Shown: piece by piece, positions 57,501 to 64,000 of the stretch
Layout: each line of letters opens with the position of its first letter
Position numbering within the stretch: position 1 is the stretch's first letter
Source of the DNA: Thalassomonas haliotis
GTDB taxonomy: Bacteria; Pseudomonadota; Gammaproteobacteria; Enterobacterales; Alteromonadaceae
NCBI RefSeq assembly: GCF_028657945.1
Contig: NZ_CP059693.1
Span: forward strand, 3,596,001 to 3,660,000
Length of the DNA: 64,000 nucleotides
Reading direction: 5' to 3'
Notes under the pieces: model-generated
What the model saw: only the letters and a program-made list of their open reading frames with translations
What the model was told of the DNA's origin: nothing
The model's database searches: none
Made by a program: the position numbers and the translations under genes

Positions 57501-60500
57501 AGATCGCCGCGGGTCACCCCGGTGACTACAGTCAAAATGGCGCGGATCTGCCGGGTAAGGTTATCCGCCAGTTCATTGACATTGTCGGTTAAATCCAGCC
57601 AGATGCCGCGGGCATCCGGCACTTTCGCCTGTCCCCCCAGTTTGCCTTCGGTGCCCACTTCCTGGGCTACGGAAGTAACCTGGGTGGCAAAAGCCGACAG
57701 GGTTTTGATCATATTGTTGATGGTGTCTTTTAACTCCAGCACCTCGCCTTTGGCCTGCACGGTGATTTTCTGCTCCAGATCGCCGTCGGCGATGGCGATT
57801 GCCACCCGGGAAATATCCCGCACCTGGTTGGTGAGGTTGCCGGCCAGGCCGTTGACATTCACCGTCAGATCTTCCCAGACGCCGGTAACCCCTTTGACTT
57901 GCGCCTGCCCGCCTAAAATCCCCAGGGTTCCCACCTCCAGGGCGACCCGGCTGACCTCGGCGGAGAACTGAATAAGTTTATCCACCATGGTATTGATGGT
58001 ATTTTTCAGCTCAAGTACTTCGCCGCTGGCCTCGACGGTAATTTTTTGTCCGAGATCGCCGTTGGCAACCGCCGTAGTAACGGTGGCGATATTACGTACC
58101 TGGTTGGTGAGGTTATCCGCCATGCCGTTGACATTATCGGTCAGATCCTGCCAGACGCCAAAAACGTCTTTGACCTGCGCCTTGCCGCCGAGTTTGCCTT
58201 CGGTACCCACTTCCCGCGCCACCCGGATCACTTCGGCGGAAAACTGGCTCAACTGGTCCACCATAGTATTGATGGTTTCTTTTAACTCTAATATTTCCCC
58301 TTTGGCGGTAACGGTAATTTTCTGGTTGAGATCCCCCCGGGCCACCGCCGTGGCCACAGTGCCGATATTGCGCACCTGGTTGGTAAGATTGTCCGCCATA
58401 TTGTTGACATTATTGGTCAGTACCTGCCAGACCCCGCTGACATCCTTGACTTCGGCTTTACCGCCGAGTTTACCTTCGGTGCCGACTTCAAGCGCCACCC
58501 GCGACACTTCGCTGGAAAACTGACTGAGTTTATCCACCATAGTATTGATGGTGTTTTTCAGCGCCAGTACCTCCCCCTTGGCATCAACGGTGATTTTCTG
58601 GCCGAGTTCGCCATTGGCCACCGCCGTGGTCACAGTGGCAATATTGCGTACCTGCTCGGTGAGGTTGTCCGCCATGCCGTTGACATTGCTGGTGAGATCC
58701 TGCCACACCCCCTTGACATCCCTGACCTCGGCTTTGCCCCCTAAAATACCCTCGGTGCCGACTTCCCGGGCGACCCGGGTCACCTCAGAGGCAAACTCGC
58801 TCAGCTGATCCACCATAATATTGATGGTGTTTTTTAATTCCTGTACTTCACCGCGGGCATCAACGGTGATTTTCTGCTCAAGATCGCCGTTGGCCACCGC
58901 CGTGGCAACCTTGGCAATGTTGCGTACCTGCTCGGTAAGATTATCCGCCATGCCGTTAACATTTGTGGTCAGCTCCTGCCAGACCCCGGAAACGTCCTTG
59001 ACTTCGGCTTTGCCGCCGAGCACCCCTTCGGTGCCAACCTCACGCGCCACCCGGGTCACTTCCGAAGAAAACTGCCCGAGCTGATCTACCATGCTATTAA
59101 TGGTATTTTTCAGCGCCAGTACTTCCCCTTTGACATCTACGGTGATTTTCTGGCTGAGATCGCCGTCGGCAACGGCGGTGGCGACGGTGGCGATATTGCG
59201 TACCTGGCTGGTAAGGTTGTCCGCCATGCCGTTGACATTGCTGGTGAGATCCTGCCACACCCCGGATACCCCTTTGACTTCGGCTTTGCCCCCCAGGATC
59301 CCCTCAGTGCCCACTTCCCGGGCGACCCGGGTGACCTCAGAGGAAAATTGTCCGAGCTGATCCACCATATTGTTGATGGTATTTTTCAACGCCAGTACTT
59401 CGCCCTTGACATCTACGGTGATTTTCTGGCTCAGATCCCCCTCGGCAACGGCGGTGGCAACGGTGGCGATATTGCGCACCTGGTTGGTGAGGTTGTCTGC
59501 CATGCCGTTGACATTATTGGTGAGATCCTGCCACACTCCCCTGACATCCTCGACTTCGGCTTTGCCGCCGAGTTTGCCCTCGGTGCCCACTTCCCGGGCG
59601 ACCCGGGTGACCTCGGACGAGAAAAGCTTCAGCCTGTCCACCATAACATTGATGGTGTTTTTTAAATCCCCCACTTCCCCCTGGACATCGACGGTGATCT
59701 TCTGGTTGAGATCGCCGTCGGCAACGGCCGTGGCGACGGTGGCGATATTGCGTACCTGGTTGGTAAGGTTGTCCGCCATGCCGTTGACATTATCGGTAAG
59801 TGACTGCCAGACCCCCGAGACCCCCTTGACTTCGGCCTTGCCGCCGAGTTTGCCCTCGGTGCCCACTTCCCGGGCGACCCGGGTGACCTCGGAGGCAAAA
59901 ACACTGAGTTGATCCACCATAGTATTGATGGTGCCTTTTAATGCCAGCACTTCCCCTTTGGCCTCGGCGGTGATTTTCTGCTCAAGGTCGCCGTTGGCCA
60001 CCGCATTGGCGACCTTGGCGATATTGCGCACCTGCTCGGTGAGGTTATCCGCCATGCCGTTGACATTATTGGTGAGATCCTGCCACACCCCTTTGACATC
60101 CCTGACCTTGGCATTGCCCCCTAAAATGCCTTCTGTGCCCACTTCCCGCGCCACCCGGGTCACTTCAGAAGAGAATTCACTCAGTTGATCCACCAGCACA
60201 TTAATGGTGGTTTTTAATTCCAACACTTCGCCTTTGGCGTCAACGGTGATCTTTTGCTTGAGATCGCCATCGGCAATCGCTTTGGCCACCAGCACGATAT
60301 TGCGCACCTGCTTGGTTAAATTGTCCGCCATGCCGTTAACGCTGCTGGTGAGTTCCAGCCAGACCCCGGACAAGCCCTTGATCTTGGCCTGGCCCCCGAG
60401 GATGCCGTTGGTGCCAACCTCCTGGGAAATACGAATAACTTCACTAGAGAATTTATTTAATAAGGCGATCATCTGGTTGGTGGTTTTTGCCACCTTAAGG

Positions 60501-61003
60501 TATTCCCCCCGCAGCGGACGTCCGTCTAAATCCAGCGGCACCGGCTCGGTAATTTCCCCTTTGCCTATGGCCTCAACCACACGGCCAAATTCACTGACCG
60601 GTCCGGTGATGCCGTCCAATGTGCTGTTATAGCTTTCTATGGTGTCTGCCCAGCTGCCTTTGGCTTCGGTGATGCTGAGCCTGTGATTGAGCTTGCCGTC
60701 GCGGCTCACCAGCTTGCCCACCCGCTGAAATTCCTTGAGCAGCAGTTGATTAAGCTCGACAGACTCGTTAAAAGCCCGGGCGATTTCGCCGGCGATGCCG
60801 GTTTTATGCTCCGGCAGGCGCACGCCGAAGTTACCGTTGCGGTAACTGCGAAAGGTTTTTAACAGAATTTTGGCGTCCAGGGTTTCGGTTTCAGCCTGCC
60901 AGGCCTGCAGCGCTTTAAGGATTTCATGACTATCAAAATCCTGTATCTTGACGGTTTGTCCCTTACCGTTATTTTTATGCGTTAACTCAGCACCACCGGC
61001 CAT
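54524..61003 (-). CDS. Giant cytosolic hybrid histidine kinase with eleven HAMP-type repeats
   Basis: A 2159-residue protein, SD AGGAGGG before the ATG. Residues 1-200 hold an N-terminal region and a first degenerate HAMP-like pair. Eleven 92-residue repeats follow (211-1222), each with [19 protein letters not shown] and ADGDL.QKITV. Then come a GAF domain (about 1245-1400), a coiled coil (about 1410-1470), a HisKA with His1479 in [11 protein letters not shown], the ATPase ([25 protein letters not shown]) and three receivers with Asp1821, Asp1943 and Asp2090. No membrane span is seen. HAMP arrays of this kind are known in fungal Nik1 and bacterial relatives, where they sense osmotic or drug stress. 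It sits upstream of cheR and the Kai genes on the same strand, so it is likely the operon's sensor. Confidence 0.93.
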   Translation of the reverse strand: MAGGAELTHKNNGKGQTVKIQDFDSHEILKALQAWQAETETLDAKILLKTFRSYRNGNFGVRLPEHKTGIAGEIARAFNESVELNQLLLKEFQRVGKLVSRDGKLNHRLSITEAKGSWADTIESYNSTLDGITGPVSEFGRVVEAIGKGEITEPVPLDLDGRPLRGEYLKVAKTTNQMIALLNKFSSEVIRISQEVGTNGILGGQAKIKGLSGVWLELTSSVNGMADNLTKQVRNIVLVAKAIADGDLKQKITVDAKGEVLELKTTINVLVDQLSEFSSEVTRVAREVGTEGILGGNAKVRDVKGVWQDLTNNVNGMADNLTEQVRNIAKVANAVANGDLEQKITAEAKGEVLALKGTINTMVDQLSVFASEVTRVAREVGTEGKLGGKAEVKGVSGVWQSLTDNVNGMADNLTNQVRNIATVATAVADGDLNQKITVDVQGEVGDLKNTINVMVDRLKLFSSEVTRVAREVGTEGKLGGKAEVEDVRGVWQDLTNNVNGMADNLTNQVRNIATVATAVAEGDLSQKITVDVKGEVLALKNTINNMVDQLGQFSSEVTRVAREVGTEGILGGKAEVKGVSGVWQDLTSNVNGMADNLTSQVRNIATVATAVADGDLSQKITVDVKGEVLALKNTINSMVDQLGQFSSEVTRVAREVGTEGVLGGKAEVKDVSGVWQELTTNVNGMADNLTEQVRNIAKVATAVANGDLEQKITVDARGEVQELKNTINIMVDQLSEFASEVTRVAREVGTEGILGGKAEVRDVKGVWQDLTSNVNGMADNLTEQVRNIATVTTAVANGELGQKITVDAKGEVLALKNTINTMVDKLSQFSSEVSRVALEVGTEGKLGGKAEVKDVSGVWQVLTNNVNNMADNLTNQVRNIGTVATAVARGDLNQKITVTAKGEILELKETINTMVDQLSQFSAEVIRVAREVGTEGKLGGKAQVKDVFGVWQDLTDNVNGMADNLTNQVRNIATVTTAVANGDLGQKITVEASGEVLELKNTINTMVDKLIQFSAEVSRVALEVGTLGILGGQAQVKGVTGVWEDLTVNVNGLAGNLTNQVRDISRVAIAIADGDLEQKITVQAKGEVLELKDTINNMIKTLSAFATQVTSVAQEVGTEGKLGGQAKVPDARGIWLDLTDNVNELADNLTRQIRAILTVVTGVTRGDLTGVIDVDARGEVATLKDGLNQMVTTLRDTSKENAEQDWLKSNISSFSRLTQGKGNITELADVFITEICPVVHAQHGVFYLLDKGSEENPREPELNLVASYAFYERKSLASSFELGQGLVGQCAREQKRILIHDVPKDYIKIGSGLGQLSPLNLLVAPVLFEGELMAVIELGSLERFSDNELALLDQLSISLGIVLNVLKASARTELLLSESQTLSEELTTQQEALKKTNEKLEGQTKDLRESENKLKSQQEELQQTNEELQEKSRVLAAQKREVEVKNTEVEEAKSQLEEKAQQLAISSKYKSEFLANMSHELRTPLNSLMVLSDGLRKNIDKNLSGKQVEKMNTIHDSGIELLELINEILDLSKIEAGKMSIQVGDIFLQRVQDWAERGFAQMAENKALALVINRDEHLPKSIQTDEKRLQQVIKNFLSNALKFTEQGRVTLNIYPAQTGWTEYNTVLNQSAMVIAFAVTDTGIGIPEDKQQVIFEAFQQADGTTSRKYGGTGLGLSISREIANMLGGEITIQSQPGQGSTFTLYLPYRYQALCASESAEQTPAAIPGVREHGVGPDPEQISPAHDNQVSSVHDNQISQIEDDRIGITGEDRSVLIIEDDISFATILLDNARSQGFKGIVATTGDSGLYCAQQYKPDAIILDIKLPVMNGWTVLDRIKHDPAIRHIPVQVVSVDDVDQRSLKQGAIACLQKPLTDVQLRGIFTRIGDFQKLTYKQLLVVEDDDKQRQAIIELIGNGDVQVTAVASAQEALLALQSTTFNCMVLDLVMPDMSGFELIEAIKNIPELVRLPIIVYTGKELDHHEEMRLSAMAETIIVKDVRSPERLLDETALFLHRIEAKLPESKREMLQQVHESDPQLAGRKILIVDDDARNIFTLTSVFEAHQSITLYAESGKQALEALQQNPDIEIVLMDIMMPEMDGYETMRHIRAMPAFKGLPIIAVTAKAMQEDRQKCLDAGASDYIVKPIDTEQLLSLVRVWLYQ
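57338..60373 (-). repeat. Eleven tandem 276-bp coding repeats (HAMP arrays)
   Basis: The eleven 92-codon units make a 3,036-bp tandem repeat. Neighbouring copies are very similar at DNA level (for example in 58900-60100), which makes copy-number change by recombination and assembly collapse possible. The last copy (residues 1131-1222) and the tenth are the most diverged. Confidence 0.9.
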
Positions 61004-61255
61004 CCTACCCTCCTGGTATTCTTGTTATTTTTATCATAGCGATACATTTACAGCTCACCTAAGCCAAAAGCCGGTAAGCCGGATCTGCTCACGGACCCTG
61101 CTTACCAACTGTGCATAACAAGGGTGGCATTGGCTATTGCCTTTAACTATAGCCAAGAAAAAAACTTTATTGTAAATAACTCATTAATTTACTTAAATTT
61201 AATCTTTTGTCCGGGATGTGACTTAAGTCAATATTTCTTTTCTCCCGGCTTTGAC

Positions 61256-62812
61256 TTAGCCCGGGGTAACCGGCATAGCCGTTAAACTGGGATCTTTGGC
61301 CAAGAATCCGGTACACGCCTTGGTTGTTAACGGGCGGCTAAAATAATAGCCCTGGACCACATCACACTGCCTTTGCGACAGCAATGATATCTGCCCCAGG
61401 GATTCAACGCCTTCGGCAACCACTTGCAGCCTGAGGGTATGGGCGATGGCGATCACGGTAGAGGTAATGGCATCATCCTGGAAGTCTGTGGTCATATCCC
61501 TGACAAAGGCTTTGTCAATTTTGATTTCATCAACCGGGAACTGCTTAAGATAGGTAAGGTTAGAATAACCCGTGCCAAAATCATCGATAGAGATCCTGAC
61601 GCCGCAGGATTTTAAGTCCTGCATGATCAACAGGTTTTTATCCGGAGACTCCATGGAGACATTTTCCGTCAGTTCAATGCCCAGGTATTTTCCTTCCAAA
61701 CCTGAGTCCTGCAAAATATGGATAATATTCTCGGCAATTTTCGGCTGCAGCAGCTGATTGGGGGATAAATTGATGGCGATGGGCACGCAAGGCAAACCGG
61801 CGTCCTGCCAGCTTTTATTCTGCTGGCAGGCGGTACGGATCACCCATTCGCCAATTTCGATGATCAGACCGACTTCTTCCGCCAACGGAATAAAGCGATC
61901 AGGGGAAAGCAGACCGTACTGCGGGTGCTGCCAGCGTATCAAGGCTTCCAGCCCGCATATTTTTCCGGTACGCAGGTTGACTTGCGGCTGGTAAAACAAC
62001 ACGAATTCGTTGCGTTGGATAGCCTGGCGCAATTCACCTTCTAATTTCAGCCATTCTTTAATTTTGACTTGCATTTCAGGAGTGTAAAACTGGAAATTGC
62101 CCCGACCATTCTTTTTGGCCTGGTACATGGCGGTATCGGCATATTTGAGCAGGGTATCGGCTTCCAGGGCATCATCGGGAAACATGCTAAACCCTATGCT
62201 GCAGGTCACAACAAGTTTATGCTGTTCGATACAAATAGGCTCGGCAATGGCCGCCAGTATGCGTTGGATAATTTTAACGGAGACTTCTTCACACACCTGT
62301 TCATGCAAGAGTAAAACAAATTCATCCCCGCCGAGTCGGGCCACCATATCGGGTTCACGCATGTTGTCGACTAAACGTTTGGAGATCTCTTTTAACAAGA
62401 TGTCCCCTGCATGATGACCCAGGCTGTCGTTAATCAGCTTGAAGCGATCTAAGTCCAGCAGCACCACCGCCAGCTTCTGACCTTTTCGTTGGGCGCTGAC
62501 AAGGGATTGCTTCAGACGCGCCATCCAGGCAACCCGATTGGCCAGACCGGTTAAATCATCGGTATGCGCCGCATGAGCCAAGGCATTGGCACGTTTCTCC
62601 AGCTCATTTTTTTGCTGCTTCAGCTCTGCCATTAAGCATTCGTTATGCTCGACCAGCTTGGCATCGAACAAATACAGCATGTTCTCCCCTTCCGATGCCA
62701 GCAAGGCATCGACCCTGCCGCTTCTTAACGCATCCAGGAGTTCTTTTAGCTCCCTGCGTTGTTTATCTACCTCTTCAAAGCGCATCTTCCAATCTATAAT
62801 GCCGTCTCTCAT
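61256..62812 (-). CDS. GGDEF-EAL c-di-GMP protein
   Basis: A 518-residue cytosolic protein: an N-terminal coiled region (1-80, with ALRSGRVDALLASEGENMLYL), a GGDEF domain (about 85-240, active-site ARLGGDEFVLLL, with the preceding DLTGLANR) and an EAL domain (about 255-505) with EALIRWQHP, the metal-binding ENVS, DDFGTGYSN and EGVES motifs. Both active sites look intact, so it may be bifunctional or use GGDEF as a GTP sensor. It is on the same strand 250 bp upstream of the giant kinase, and may share regulation. Confidence 0.93.
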   Translation of the reverse strand: MRDGIIDWKMRFEEVDKQRRELKELLDALRSGRVDALLASEGENMLYLFDAKLVEHNECLMAELKQQKNELEKRANALAHAAHTDDLTGLANRVAWMARLKQSLVSAQRKGQKLAVVLLDLDRFKLINDSLGHHAGDILLKEISKRLVDNMREPDMVARLGGDEFVLLLHEQVCEEVSVKIIQRILAAIAEPICIEQHKLVVTCSIGFSMFPDDALEADTLLKYADTAMYQAKKNGRGNFQFYTPEMQVKIKEWLKLEGELRQAIQRNEFVLFYQPQVNLRTGKICGLEALIRWQHPQYGLLSPDRFIPLAEEVGLIIEIGEWVIRTACQQNKSWQDAGLPCVPIAINLSPNQLLQPKIAENIIHILQDSGLEGKYLGIELTENVSMESPDKNLLIMQDLKSCGVRISIDDFGTGYSNLTYLKQFPVDEIKIDKAFVRDMTTDFQDDAITSTVIAIAHTLRLQVVAEGVESLGQISLLSQRQCDVVQGYYFSRPLTTKACTGFLAKDPSLTAMPVTPG

Positions 62813-63379
62813 ATATTGCCCTTATCGTCCCTGCAATAAAACTCCCTAAATTGCTGAGTTAAAGTAGTACATTATTTTGATCAAAGCCGAACAGTTTGTT
62901 TTTCCCGGATAATTGCCGATTACCGATAAACAGATATCACCAATTATCTCGCTTTATTTAGATCTGCCAATGCCGGTTTAAGCTCATTTAAGCAGGACAT
63001 TTAATGAAGAAAACGGTACTGAAACCAGAAAAGGCACCAAGATTACGGTATCCCTAGTATTTTAGGACATCATCAGACTTTCTTTCATTTTTCAACTAAA
63101 TGTAATGAAATCAATATTTAGTTAAATTTAGACAAGAATCGGACTTTGTCAATGAAGGAGCTGCCTGAATCACTAAGGATTTGGCCGCTAACGGTGACAT
63201 TGCGGCGGTGGCAGCTGCTTGCATGGCCGCCTTAACAACATCTTTCAGATAAAATGAACAGCTCCCCATAGTGTTGTTCAGACATGGTGCTGTTCATAAA
63301 AGTCACCGGGTAATTAACCTGGCTTATCGAGCTTTCCCCGCCTTGCACTTAAGGGCACAATTTACTCTTGTCGGGGTCG
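62813..63379. other. Intergenic region between the GGDEF-EAL gene and hinT
   Basis: About 570 bp. Two short plus-strand frames have ribosome-like sites (17 codons from 63004 and 27 codons from 63152), and a third frame reads LAANGDIAAVAAACMAALTTSFR before a stop. None can be supported as a gene. The last looks like a possible decayed coding fragment. Confidence 0.45.
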
Positions 63380-63730
63380 TTAATAAGCCAGCATAGGTCC
63401 CAGCGCTTGTCCGCCAAGCAAGTGCATATGAATATGATAAACTTCCTGGCCGCCATGCTTATTACAGTTCATGATCAAACGATAGCCGTTTTCGTCGATC
63501 CCCTCTTCCTTGGCCAGCTTCTTAGCCACAGTGATCATGCGCCCTAAGGTTAATTCATCATCTTCGGTTACATCGTTTACTGTCGGGATCAATTTATTCG
63601 GCACAATCAGGATATGGCTCGGCGCCCGGGGAGAAATATCACGAAAAGCCGTCACCAAATCATCCTGAAATAATAATTCGGTGGGTATTTCCTGGCGGAT
63701 GATTTTTGAAAAAATGGTTTCTTCAGCCAT
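63380..63730 (-). CDS. hinT: HIT-family purine nucleoside phosphoramidase
   Basis: A 116-residue HINT-branch protein starting [16 protein letters not shown]. The histidine triad is [10 protein letters not shown] near the C-terminus (HxHxH). [16 protein letters not shown] is the typical preceding stretch. It hydrolyses adenosine 5'-phosphoramidates and related AMP esters. AAAGGAAC precedes the ATG. It is monocistronic or the end of a unit running in from the window end. Confidence 0.93.
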   Translation of the reverse strand: MAEETIFSKIIRQEIPTELLFQDDLVTAFRDISPRAPSHILIVPNKLIPTVNDVTEDDELTLGRMITVAKKLAKEEGIDENGYRLIMNCNKHGGQEVYHIHMHLLGGQALGPMLAY

Positions 63731-63871
63731 AATTGTTCCTTTATGTTGTTAATATTCGAGAAATAAGTTAAAAAATAACGAGTTAATATCGCCCTAGTCT
63801 ACCGTGAATACCGGGTTAATACCAAGCCGACGGCACGATAAAAAGGCTGTTTTTTAAAAGCAGCTAGGCTC

Positions 63872-64000
63872 TTACCCTGCTTTGGATTTCTGCCTGTCAT
63901 AACAGCCGTTGCTTTTTTCGGCATTAAATAAATCATAGAGCCGGTCGCTATGGGGAAAGCGGTTAACGGCATCTTGTAAAGCAGGGTTCAGCAGCTGCCC
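63872..64000 (-). CDS. C-terminal fragment of an unknown protein (5' part outside window)
   Basis: The minus-strand frame is open from the window edge for 42 codons, reading GQLLNPALQDAVNRFPHSD and ending KSKAG before the stop at 63872-63874. No family is recognisable from this piece. Whether it is coding cannot be confirmed without the rest. Confidence 0.35.
   Translation of the reverse strand, partial: GQLLNPALQDAVNRFPHSDRLYDLFNAEKSNGCYDRQKSKAG

Noticed and set aside
57338-60373. CRISPR-like regular repetition
   Set aside because: The unit is 276 bp with no unique spacers, and the minus frame is fully coding through all copies.
57330-60632. A series of long plus-strand ORFs (up to 213 codons) opposite the giant kinase gene
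   Set aside because: They repeat every 276 bp in step with the HAMP repeats, have Ser/Thr-rich shadow composition and no ribosome sites. They are antisense shadows.
63004-63235. Short frames with ribosome-like sites upstream of hinT
   Set aside because: 17 and 27 codons, Arg/Trp-rich, in overlapping frames with no support from neighbours.

Overview
The window looks like chromosomal DNA of a marine heterotrophic gammaproteobacterium of the Alteromonadales, most like Colwelliaceae (Thalassomonas-type). That placement rests on gene content and protein style, not on any search. The sequence is moderately AT-rich, gene-dense, and has no tRNA, rRNA, CRISPR array, insertion sequence or phage module that I can see.

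1-14.0 kb is central carbon metabolism. A gnd gene (cut by the window start) diverges from an NAD-type gap. A tightly overlapped minus-strand operon zwf-pgl-edd-glk-eda carries the complete Entner-Doudoroff route. It diverges from hexR, which is followed by pyruvate kinase, a YbaK-type deacylase and an ATP-type phosphofructokinase. HexR-like 15-bp operators lie before gap and twice between zwf and hexR.

14.0-25.7 kb is accessory. It holds a SAM methyltransferase divergent from a MerR regulator, with a textbook 19-bp-spacer MerR promoter pointing at the methyltransferase. Next come a GFA-family gene broken by an amber codon, a lipoprotein, a siderophore-type TonB receptor and a LytS/LytTR two-component pair. 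The stretch ends with a thiamine salvage operon (TPP riboswitch, TonB receptor, YkoF-like protein, PnuC/PnuT permease, small-molecule kinase).

25.9-33.2 kb is the most novel region. Two paralogous 37-residue peptides (acidic leader-like half, Gly-rich hydrophobic half) sit upstream of an attenuator-like hairpin. Downstream are an M50 membrane protease with a PqqD-like N-terminus, a ThiF/E1-like adenylyltransferase fused to membrane helices, a Yip1-like membrane protein and a MacA/MacB-type export system. I read this as a candidate ribosomal-peptide (RiPP or bacteriocin-like) maturation and export locus without YcaO, LanM or radical-SAM enzymes.

33.7-49.5 kb is mostly envelope and housekeeping genes: tamB-tamA, a PsiE-like protein, MscS, an MlaC-like protein, a rimK/deacylase/rimB cluster with a divergent LysR gene, mgtE, a Usp protein and a PAS-GGDEF protein.

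50-63 kb is a cytosolic signalling island on the minus strand: a GGDEF-EAL protein, a 2159-residue hybrid histidine kinase with eleven 92-residue HAMP-type repeats, a CheR methyltransferase, a receiver protein with a KaiA/RsbU-N-like C-terminus, KaiB and KaiC. The last three genes overlap and form a KaiABC-like module in a non-photosynthetic bacterium. A HIT protein and a cut CDS end the window.
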